This document shows, in pieces, positions 42,673 to 54,600 of a stretch of 64,000 bases of DNA. The notes under the pieces are model-generated. The model did not search any database and was not told the DNA's origin. It saw only the letters and a program-made list of their open reading frames with translations. The stretch is taken from positions 6,160,796 through 6,224,795 of the forward strand of contig CM053253.1 in NCBI GenBank assembly GCA_028583405.1. The letters are read 5' to 3'. The first letter of the stretch is position 1, and the number at the start of each line of letters is the position of its first letter. Origin of the DNA: Pogonophryne albipinna. Lineage: Eukaryota > Chordata > Actinopteri > Perciformes > Artedidraconidae. Made by a program: the position numbers and the translations under genes.

Positions 42673-45600
42673 GTACGATTTCAGCTAATATACTATGTTA
42701 TTAACTGCAAATGTGCTGTGATGTACATGTAAAGTTAATACTTGTGAAGCTCACCCACTCGCTTTCATTAACGTCACTTCAGGGCAGTAAGAGAAACCTT
42801 TTTGGTTTATTGAAGTCCCTGGAGCATTTCTTACTTCCTCAATTCAATCTGATTTCCCTGTTGCTCAGACAAAAGAACACCTAGTTAGTCAGAAATGTGA
42901 CAGATAATTCTGTTCCTGTAAATCTCATGATGAACAGATGCAGATACTGATTGAACTTTGCCACGCAGTGCTTCCTCTTTACAGTTTCGGTGAGCTGAAA
43001 TTAAGTGCTATGGTCAAATATTGCCAGATTAAAATACTGCATGGTAAATAGAAGAGCATGAAAGTAATAAAGGAGGGAGAAAATGGCTGCTACACTATGT
43101 GTTAGTTTACCAAAAGCAAGCTAGATTTAGAATCACAATCTTGAATATTGTGGGACATGTGAACCAACATTACAAGTTTACAACAGGGATAACTTCTTAA
43201 GTACACACAGGGTAATTAACCTCACAATACTTTTTACTGGCTTGTTGTACTTTCAGTTGAGCAATGAGGATCAGCTGAGCATCATGAACAAGGTGAGGAA
43301 CGGAGAGTGGTCCATCGAAGATGCTCTGAATGAAGCCAGGAAGGAAAATAAGCGGCTGTGCAAACAGAACAGCCAGACTGAAGAGGTACCAGCATGTTTA
43401 ACCTTCCTCAACATTACATTGGTTGTCTTTCTGAAGTTTTTACATGGAGGTTGAGTATATGGCACAGTTTGTCAGGAGATGTTCAAAAATACAAGTACGA
43501 TTATTAGACATAATGGACACCAACCAAATACCCTTAAACTAATCTAACTTGAACTACTAAATGTCAGACAGAGGGGGAACATAGAATAATAAGACCTTGT
43601 AAACATGTCACATTAGAGGCACTAAATACAAACATGAACCTATACAATTAGTATAATAGGGCCCCTTTAAACCAAGCGTCCTTACCATTCGATTGGCTGT
43701 GATTTAAAGTTCACAAAAGTTTATAAACACAATCGTAAGACATAATAAACCCTTTTCAAATACCCTAAAATCCTACCCAAACTACTAAATGTTCCCAAAA
43801 CCTTTAATACATCAGGCTAAACGTTGGTTTAAAATATATAAGATATAATAAACACAGACACATTACAAGATAATGATGGAAAGAGCTGCTGAAAAACACA
43901 TTATAAGTGATGTGAAACTGAACTAGGCCAGTGAGCCTGTAATAAACGAGAGACCTGGAGGTTTTGCTTACAACGTTTTCCATCTCCCCAACACATACAT
44001 GTGTTTAAATCTTCTCATCTAAAACTGTCTTGTAAAATGGAAGACTGGTGCTCCACCTTTCATCATCTACTCTCTAGATATGGTCATGCTAATAAGCTGC
44101 TTAGCCTGATGGTTAGCTTTTTGAAACACACCATTGTATGTCAAGTTTGATAGGCCCAAAGGTATTGTGTGAAGGAATGTGGAAGCGTTTGTTCTACACC
44201 TACCAGGAAACAGTTTAGCCGATGATATCATACCTTTTTTAATAGAGATAGTTATCTTGATACTTTCTGTTTTTCATTAAAATGTGTTATTATTTCCTTA
44301 AGGTCTACGTGTTTCTAATGTTTAGTTTTTTTGCTTTTGTTGCAGGAACAGCAACCCTCACAATACAACTTCAGTGTTCACAAGCACAACCGGTACAGGT
44401 GGCAGAAGCGGGTTCTTCAAGTGAGTTAAAATGAACAAAACAAAACAAAGATTATAAAGGTATGCTATCAGGGAAGTCTGTGAGGCAGGATGCTTTGTGC
44501 CAAAGCAATTCACACTAAGGCTGCTAACAATGCCCACATGCTGTTCAGCTGGTATAACAGGGTTGGGTATAATGTGTACCATGCTTACCATTTTAGTTTA
44601 GCAAGTTAGCATGCTAGCATTTGCTAATTTGCAAGAGACACAAAGTCTGTCTGATGCTAACGGGGGAGTCATTGCTTTTGCAGGTATTTGGTCCTAAACC
44701 AAAGATTTACAGCAAGTCAACAAAGTTAGTATGAATCACATGGGAACATGAATTAATTAAAAAGCTTCCTTGGCAATCCATCCCTTAGTTTGTGAGATCA
44801 TTCGTATCAGCCCGCTAGTATTGTTAAAAACACTGTCAGAAGATAACATTTTTACTGTGTTACTGAAAATAATATATCAATTCAAACCCCCTCATTGTGA
44901 CCAACCCAGATTGATTTTAAAACCAAAATGCTGTGCAGCATCGAGAAAGGCATCATCAAGCGGCAACTTCTCTTTTCGATTGTCAAGAGTTGTGATGAAG
45001 GAGTGGGTTCCAGGTTCTCCATTTCCTTTAAAGGATATCATGATTATGAATTGGAGGCCACTTCAGTGGAAGAAAAAAACAAGGTAATGTATATTTGTGG
45101 GATCTCTAAAGAACCTGTAATTTGTGTTGAAAAATGTACATGCAGAGAGAACGAAACATGTTATTTTTAAATTCCTTTTCCTGTTTTCTACTATTTTCCG
45201 GCGGGTGCTTCTCAGATAATGCAGCTTGTGAATCGGATCATTTATGCGAACATATACAGTGACCCTGAAGAGTGTAATGCAGAAATCCCTCAGCAGCCTG
45301 AAGCCTCACAGAGTCTTCGTGAAGGCGTCTTGTTGCTGCACAGAGGCGGCTTGGCATCATTCAGATGGGTGAAGTACGGATGTGTCTTTGTTATTGTAAC
45401 GCTACTTTAGTAAAACAGATAAACACCATTTATGATAATGATGAGAAATGTCAGGTTGGCAAGCACCCTAACCCAGGTTGAGACCGGGAGGACGTGTGTT
45501 GAAACCGCACCTGAAAAAACCTACACATTGTGTGGACCCAACATGTCCACAACATGTATGCTAAGCTGTTTTCATAGCTTAGCATAAAGAAAATAGGAAG

Positions 45601-48600
45601 CTAATCTGACTCTGCCCAAAGATAACACAACTCATGCACCAATATATTCATTAAAAACTATACAAATGCCATAAACGGTATTTGGTGATTTAGAAACAAG
45701 AATTTCTGAATTTGAATCTGAATCTTGAAGAGCTATTTTTTTAAATCCAAAATATCAACATCAGAAACCAGTATAGGTGAATGGGTTTATGCATGTGTTT
45801 GTTTCAAACCTAATGTTTATAGGGCCTGTGCATATGTACTGTGTTTACATATCGACCTATTGAGTAAAAATGTAATTTCCCCTTAAGGGGGTTAATTATT
45901 TCTTCAATAGTAGAGGACAGCAAGTATACTTCCTGCGAAACAGTTTGTGAAGTTCAGTATATAATACACAACCCAGTCTCACGGCATTTCGTGTTATAGT
46001 CACGACATTTAATCTATTGATTCGTGTTCACCAACACGATTTCCCCCTTTTTTTCGTGTCACACAGAACGATTTTAAAAGCAATGTATTTCTATTGGTAG
46101 TATGTTTCGTGCCTGCAGCACGTCTTTCTGTCCGTTCGGGTCTTGGAAGACCGGAAGCTGTGTGGTTCATAAAAACATGTTCTTACTCACTATCAAGCCA
46201 CGATTATTGTTTTTATTTTAAATCGTATAATGTCGGACTTTTTTTGTCGTCTGTGAGGAAAAGAAATGGGCTCAGAGCCTCAGAATACTGAAATCTGTAT
46301 TTTTAAAAAAATCTTTTTTTCCTTCTAATTTGTTATTCTTTTCTAAATAACACACTGTTATTTACTCACCAATAACACACAATTATCCTTGTTTTTATTT
46401 ATTTGTTTAATTCCATAATCTCTGGCTTTTTTGGCGTCCGTCAGGAACAGAATTTCAAAATAAAAATAACCGGAAACAGACGTAGGCCTATAAGGGACAT
46501 TTCGAGCATCATTGCGATACACAGCCACTGAACTGATTACCCAAGATCCTCAGCTATGGTCTAAGCTCGGTGATTGGATGTTTTAGCCGCAATGTATGTA
46601 CAGTAGGGATGTGGTGTTAATGCCATATCAAATCCGAAAAACATTTCTGAGTTTAGGACACTACCCATAATCCCCAGCTATCGTTTGATAGAGATTATGT
46701 GGGATATCTTCTCCGCATTTCAAATCTCCGCGCGTCCTTATCAAGCTGGTTAAAAACACAGGAAGGAATCCAGAGCTACCAAGTAATCGTTAAACAATAA
46801 TCCACTTTAATGGTAATATGACAATGCAATACAATCAAATACAGTACAAATTCAATACAGCTATCTATGGGATCCCTACATTACCTGCAGCCAGCCAGAG
46901 GAGAAAGAGGATGAACTGAATTTAAACACAACTTTTATACCCAAAAGTCACCGGAGGAGCCGAGTCAGTCTATCTCATTGGAAGATGTAAAAGATGACTT
47001 TTCTTAGCGAATCAGCGCGAGCCAGCCAGGACAATAAACCAGTGTCTCTGAGAGGGTAATAAAATGTATCTGGCGTCCGTTATCTCACTTCCCTGCATAG
47101 ACTTTCACGCACACACTTTCCTGCACATTCCAGAGGCCTGAGCTGTATCCCTTTTGTTCACAAAGATAATACATATTAATACCCTCATATGAATACAAAG
47201 TAATCAAACACATACATATACTATTCAAGATATGTTGACTTCCCTGAAACATGACATACAGGAGATCCTAAGCAGAAGGAACTCTCATCCAACTCTCTAT
47301 ACCTCCCCCACAGGGCAATAAAACCTGTTAACTCCAAGCACCCTTTGTTCAGCAGGCCCTGAATCCAGCTCACGGTTTTACACAGATTATTTCCCATTTA
47401 AGCTTATACATAGTTTGCTAACATGAATACATACAAATATTTCACTTCAACAATCCCCCTTTTGGTCTCTCTCTAAAGAGACCAACTTACACAAGGCACT
47501 TTGAAATTTAACTACTGTCATTCCTTTCCACTGTGTCTGTCCCCCAATATTGTATAAATCTATCAGAAACTGAGACCCAAAGTACTTGAAATCTTTGAGA
47601 ACAGAACACCACTCTTTATGGCAGTGTAGGAACCATCTCCTCCCCCCCCCCCTCTGATAGGGAGGGGGAGATGCGGTTTTCCCTTCACTGGTGGAACTGA
47701 TCAGAGAGAAGTAGACTCCTCTGCTGCCTCGACAAGTCCCCCAGCCCGCTGACCGCCGCTTCCTAGTCGTCTGCTGTAAGGATGTCCTCGAGGTCGTTGT
47801 CGTCCAGTCCACTGATGGCTGCTTCCGAGTCGACCTCCTCTGCGAGGGCCACGTCCGTCCTGATGTCGTCCCCGGTCCTCGCAGGTGGTTTCCCCGCCGC
47901 ACACTGGCTCCCGTGGTACGCGCTGTCCCCCTTTCCTCCCACGCGGACGGCATGAGAGATCCGCTGGGTCACTCGGTCGGGGCCGGAGAGCCTGGGGTTG
48001 AGCCACTTTGTCCTGATGACCTTCAGCCAGACGAACTCCGCTGTGTCCGCCTCCTGGGTCCCCCTTTGGCATCATCAACCTGTGTGGAGAAATCTGATAC
48101 AAATCCCTCAAGCCTACGCTCCGGGCTCCGGGGCCCTCCTATCTGCCAGTGCAGCTTCAGAATCTCAATACTTGGATAAAAATACTAAAAGTAAAACCCC
48201 CACATCTCTAGGTGAACTAAATAACATATTTCAATAGCTCTGAATTTCTGACAAGCATCTGTGTTTATTTTTAAATGAAATCCCTGAGATCCTATTTAAA
48301 ATCTAAATATAATATGAACTGTTAATGTTTCTGGTAAAGAAACACACTAATGTTATGGATTCAAAAACAACCAAAATCATGATACTGACAAAGTGAATGA
48401 TTTCCTGGTGATACTGCTTCTTCCTGTCAGTGCTTAGATATTATCAAGCTGAAAAAATGAATACAGAATTCCAACAAACTGTCATCAAATGTCTTTCTAT
48501 CATGAATTTAGATGAAATGTATATCCCCATAATGACCTAAACAATAGAGTCTATGGCTTTTACTTCTTTACCAGGCTAGTTACCTGATGCTGTCCAAATT

Positions 48601-51600
48601 AAATTCTGTCTCATTACATTACTATGTTTTAGCTTTAACTGTAATATGTTCTTTCTACATTTCAAACCTCAGTTACTTCAATACCTGTTGAAACATTACT
48701 CACCGGTCAACTTACAGTAGCCCCTTGGCCACTGATTCTGCATCTGTGTTACCTGTTATAACTCAATCAATATTAGAAACATGTCAACATTCATCAAACA
48801 GTATCTTATCCCCAGATATGGAGCAGGTCCATTCTAAAACTGTCAATCAATGGTCAGATTGAACAATTGAGTTGAGGCAGCAGGTTCCTTTCAGTCCCTA
48901 AATGAAAAATGTACATTGTGAAGTTTACACTCCCCCTTTTTACACATGAAATCATGTGTAACCATGGATTATAAGAAAATGCCAAACATTTTCCCAAATG
49001 TACATCCATCATTTCCACAGTAAACACTTCAGTGAGATGAAGTGTTTCTCTCCATCCTTCAGTCCTAAAAGAAACAGAATCTTCATGTTTTAGTTTGAGT
49101 TTCACATTCTGCAAACTGCCACCTCCTGTGGGAGTGAAATATCATCAAGTGGACTAGAAACGGGTAATAATATGTTAGTCCAAAAACATGCTTGGTTAGT
49201 TATTGTTTTAGAACCATGCAGTTACACTGATCACATGCAGACATACACTCACATTCACACTGTCAGGTTGTACAGTCTTGGTCTGGTCAGATTCACCCCA
49301 GAGTCAGTCATTGACAGTGCCTTCCCAAGTTACACTGTCGGTCAGGGTCAGAGGTCAGCTGGTCTCAGTGTTTTTGGCCATGTGTCGTGCTCTGCAGAGA
49401 CTTTGATATTTTCGGCATAAGCCAGTATCCTTTGTCTACAAAGATCTGTTATATATGGAGCGCCATCATCAATCAATTCACGACCACAACTATAATTTTC
49501 CAGATATCTCTAACTTTTCATCGGAACAGCTGTTCCCCACATTCCCTGAAAAGTGTTATCAAAAAATGTCACTTCCTTATAGTACTACTCCTGCAATTCA
49601 TTTACACCTAATTAGTATTAAAATGTCTAATAGATCTATTTCAGAAACTTGTGTACATCACTATTATCTTGTGTCAAACCATTACTAGGATCTGTGTAGC
49701 TCTGCTATGCATTTCATAGCTCATCTTCAATTCTGGTCCACCTAAAAAACAATGTTTAACTCTTTAGCAGTGTGTGGAACATCGGGTGTCCGACCATGCA
49801 ACAATTATTTATCAAGGATTTAACACAGAAGTCATTTCATATTTCCATCTTAAAGCCCTCCTATGGTAATAACTATGGCACAATGGTGAAATCAATACTT
49901 TAGATTGGAATACTATATCTGGCTTGGCACTAGCTCTCCCTTTAACAATATCCATTCAAATAAAGATTTGTCCTATAGAGTGGTTCCTAAAACTATCCCT
50001 TAACGGTGATCAATATTGTAACAAATGAGATCACTACTTTATTCACAGGTGAATAAAAATCTCTTGAAGAATGATTTGTTAACATGATGAAAAGATTGAA
50101 GAATATGGTTATATTCTGTCATGTATCTCCCTTTATCCCTCAGTGTGTTTTAGGATGATTCTCATTTTACTTTAATAGTTACCTTTTTACTGCTATTTAC
50201 AATTTACCAATTGATTAATTCATGGTTAATACAACTTTTTATCTTCACTTATTTATCAAGTCAATTCAAGTTCTTTAAATGTGCGCTTATAAGTGTGTTT
50301 ATGTGTAAACTCACTCATTCCCGTTGATCCCCTTCTCCTCTCCTCTGGTTTATCTCAAGCCTTGATCCCTGGCCACCTCACATTCTCGGCCAAGTCCCCT
50401 GATTCTGACTCCTCCCCCTTTGTCCATCAGCTGTCACTCCTTGAGGCAGCCATCTGCCCAGCTACATCTGCAGCCCCCATCATGCCACTGTTGTTGCACT
50501 GCTTTGCATTTCATCTCCTCCTTTACAGTCTCTCTGCTGCTTTATGGAGGGCGGATTCTGCTCTCATGTCCCACACTTTGCTCTGTTTGAGGGACTGATA
50601 GATCTCTGCCTGTCAGCAAGCTGTTTTGGTTCTGGATGCCACAGGTGGAGATAGTTCTGGATGCAGTTCTTATTGTTGTTGTTGGTTCAGCTCTGGTTCA
50701 CTGAGAAGGAGGAGTCTCCTGTTGGGTTAGGCTTTTGATTTGCTCAAGCGGATCGGGGTCTTAGCCGTCTGACATGCAGAGAGAGAGAGTCCAGGTCTCG
50801 GGACGCATAACCTATAAAAATTCTAGCACACTGAGGCGAAATAGATCCCACCCTTTTCACCCCGTCTCTTTCTAATCATACTATCTGTCTTAGTAGTTAA
50901 ATGCCATCCAAACAACACAATAAACTTCCTCCAATAATCGTTTCATCCATTGTGACATATTTACCCAAACTAAGTTTCTCAACACCCACATGTTTCCAGC
51001 ATCCCATATTCCACACACTATGAAAGAACCCCTCCGTATTCAAAAAATCCCACTGCTACCTAGCAACAATTGTAAAGTTGCAGAGCACACTAATCAGATC
51101 ACAGTAATGTAATTTGACCCAAGTGTAGGCCTATTTCGTTCCTAAAAATGTTAGCAAACACCAAACTCCAACTACATCATTTATAGATAAATTGATTTAG
51201 CAAAATGAAATCTTACGTAATTCAAAATGTGACAAAAGAACACTGATTTGTCTTACACAAGATTGTGTAACTGACTAGACTGAGTCCAATAAAAATTAAA
51301 CCATACGACTTGTAGTCTGGCTTCAATAAAAAATTTAACACCTCCTATCCTATCATTTGATCATATTTCCTTGTCTCTCTCTGTGTCTCCCTCTCTGTCT
51401 CATCCTTATCTCCCTCTTTCTTTTCTACATCCCTCTCTCATCCTTATCTCCCACTTTCTTTCCCCACTTTCCCATCTCTTTCTTCTGTCACTTCTGTTAG
51501 ATATGAAATAAAACATACGAGTCCATGTAAGCATGGCATAGATCATAATCCATTACTCGAGAAGACTCAGTATCACCTCTGTGTTTTAACATTTAACAGC

Positions 51601-54600
51601 TTCTCTCCGACTGACAAACTTACAAAACCTTCTGTCTACTTTCTACTCTTTCTTCACAAACTCTCAGTAAATCCCTTTTTACTTCCCCTCTATGTTTCTG
51701 TATGTAATTAAATTCCTCTGAAATATGATGAAGTACAATTCCCAGTTAATGACAAATAGCATGAAATTCACAATTAATGTAATAGTCATAAAAACCACGA
51801 TGTGACGCAACTGTATCCCTCAATGCTAAAAACAACAAATTATAGTATCTTATTTATGTCAATATCTACCACCTCAAATCACACATTGATCCATTAATTT
51901 TCAATGTTATTCACTCCAACTTCAGATCACTCGTTGATCCTTCACTCCTTGCTTTAAATTCAACGCTCAGCATCCATTTTCCAGAGCAATGTCCAGCAAT
52001 TAGAGCAGAAATGTGGAGAAAGGGGGGCTTTCTTAACCCCATGGTATTCTACCATTATGACTTTGCATCTCTTCATCTGACGTGTTCACTTGTATTAATA
52101 TACTGGGACTATTAACGTGTTCCCCGTATAAAAATGTCAAAGGGGTGTTACCCCCTTTTAACCACTAGATGGCAGCAGCAGACCACAAATGAGCTCCACC
52201 CTTCTGAGTGCACTTTTTCGAGCTCAGCAGACCACCGCTCACACAGGTATTTTTAGGTAAAAATCAACACAGATTTATTCCCCGTACAGTTTGTCCAGCT
52301 TCTATAATGTGACGTAACCTTCATCACACGTTAGCTTTTAAAATTAAGTTTACAGACACAGGGAAAACAAGATCCGTCCACGTCACACTGTTGGTGAGGT
52401 TCGCGTTCTCTCCCTGGATTTAACATATAACAGACTTCTAGCCTATTAAGCTATTTTCAGCCGAGGTCTGTTATTTACCCCCAGTTTTAAACGGCGACCC
52501 GATCTGAAATCGAGTTTCCAGGTTAAGTAGTGCAGGAATTTCACCTCGCAACCTACCAACTGCACCGTTTCCACGTCACTTCAGGAATAAACTACCTGTA
52601 GATCCACGCCAAACTGCTCTATTTACGCTACGCAGGACTTTCCGTTTCTACCTGTCGATCAACGTTCTCGTTTTGTATATAACTTTCCTAACATATTAAA
52701 ATATGCATTGTATATTCCATTTAAACTTTAAAAACACCGTGAAACGTCCACAGACAATCCTAAGTTTTTAGTGTATCCAATTACAGACTTTTGATTTTCA
52801 AAACAGTCGTCTGCGAACCTCAGTTGTAGAGAGCTGTGCAGGCCTGCTGATTGTCTGAGATGTTTGAAAGCGTTTGCCCTCGACCTATTCCGGTCGTTCT
52901 GGATTCTTCCTCAGCATTGTTCGACGTCGAGTCACCAACTGATAGAGATTTAGAGGGATATCTTCTCCGCATTTCAAATCTCCGCGCGTCCTTATCAAGC
53001 TGGTTAAAAACACAGGAAGGAATCCAGAGCTACCAAGTAATCGTTAAACAATAATCCACTTTAATGGTAATATGACAATGCAATACAATCAAATACAGTA
53101 CAAATTCAATACAGCTATCTATGGGATCCCTACATTACCTGCAGCCAGCCAGAGGAAAAAGAGGATGAACTGAATTCAAACACAACTTTTATACCCAAAA
53201 GTCACCGGAGGAGCCGAGTCAGTCTATCTCATTGGAAGATGTAAAAGATGACTTTTCTTAGCGAATCAGCGCGAGCCAGCCAGGACAATAAACCAGTGTC
53301 TCTGAGAGGGTAATAAAATGTATCTGGCGTCCGTTATCTCACTTCCCTGCATAGACTTTCACGCACACACTTTCCTGCACATTCCAGAGGCCTGAGCTGT
53401 ATCCCTTTTGTTCACAAAGATAATACATATTAATACCCTCATATGAATACAAAGTAATCAAACACATACATATACTATTCAAGATATGTTGACTTCCCTG
53501 AAACATGACATACAGGAGATCCTAAGCAGAAGGAACTCTCATCCAACTCTCTATACCTCCCCCACAGGGCAATAAAACCTGTTAACTCCAAGCACCCTTT
53601 GTTCAGCAGGCCCTGAATCCAGCTCACGGTTTTACACAGATTATTTCCCATTTAAGCTTATACATAGTTTGCTAACATGAATACATACAAATATTTCACT
53701 TCAACACGTTTAAGACTACTGTCCCCGTGATTAATCTTCAAGCTCTGGGATTGGATGTTAGAGTGGCAGTGCGCCAAGGTTATGCAGAGCGTCAAACAGC
53801 TGTTTGAAATGGAACGAAACCACGCCAGACTATCCAAAACTGGAATCGAACGCCCCCCCAGAACTACACATGCTGGCTATTGTGTTTCGCAAAATGTTGG
53901 GACGTCTATACTGAACGTTTTCGTTTTTCCCACAATTAGAAGTTGCCAGTATTAAACACATTGGTGTTATCAAATGTAAAACATATAATTAATAAATGGG
54001 TGAAAATCGCTTGTGTCCATAATGCGCAGCATTAATATATACCCACATGACAGCTCATTGTTACTTTGTAATTCTACTCTACTACAATTCAGAGGTTAAC
54101 CTGGTATGTTTACTCCACTGCATTTATTTGAGTTACTTTGCAGATTCTGATTAATGATGTGAAATATAAACAACCCTTAAATCAGACTTTAGTTACACCT
54201 GAGTAAAATTCAGGTAAGGTGATTGTCAAGTGCCAACAATCAGGAGAGATATTTGATAGTTGGTGCTTGAGAAGACTAAACATTTATCTGCAATTGACAT
54301 GAATGGAAACGAGTAATAAAGTATATTCATTACTCGTTATTCTTTAGTTTATTAAAGACTGTATATTATGGCTATTTTGCACATCCCTTTCAAGATTTCA
54401 AGATTTTCTAAGGTTTATTGACATATCATATACACAACTACGGTGTAGTTATGCAATGAATGAAAAACTTGGGTCACAGGTTCCTCAACAGTGCATTACA
54501 AGACATCTATCAATATGTGTGTACCTCCACCATTAAACTGTCATATTCTGCACATTTCTTATTCTATCTACATACATAAGAGTATAATTCATATGTATAA

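Larger units (their letters stand above)
46686..53706 (-). mobile_element. LTR retroelement (endogenous-retrovirus-like), 7,021 bp, largely non-coding
   Basis: Two direct 767-bp LTRs flank the body, and both sides carry the 4-bp duplication CGTT (46682-46685, 53707-53710). Minus orientation follows from the polypurine tract AAAAGGGGGAT next to the left LTR and a primer-binding-like site at the right. The LTRs start TG and end CA and differ at about 5 sites, so insertion is recent. The only coding trace is a short segment at the 3' end (about 47763-48060) resembling the C-terminal part of a retroviral integrase. No gag, protease, reverse transcriptase or env was recognised in 48100-52900. A non-autonomous element is the simplest reading. 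Confidence 0.8.

Noticed and set aside
45369..45374. Alternative donor TGG|gtgaag for formin exon 5
   Set aside because: It would put a stop in the first codons of exon 6; the donor four bases later keeps the PH reading frame.
47447..48111. 168- and 136-codon minus-strand frames in the LTR element
   Set aside because: They are in other frames than the integrase-like trace and are Arg/Gly-rich shadows of GC-rich sequence; one also runs into the LTR.
53755..53955. 67-codon frame as a transposase of the long-TIR element
   Set aside because: Too short and without a recognisable catalytic or DNA-binding pattern.
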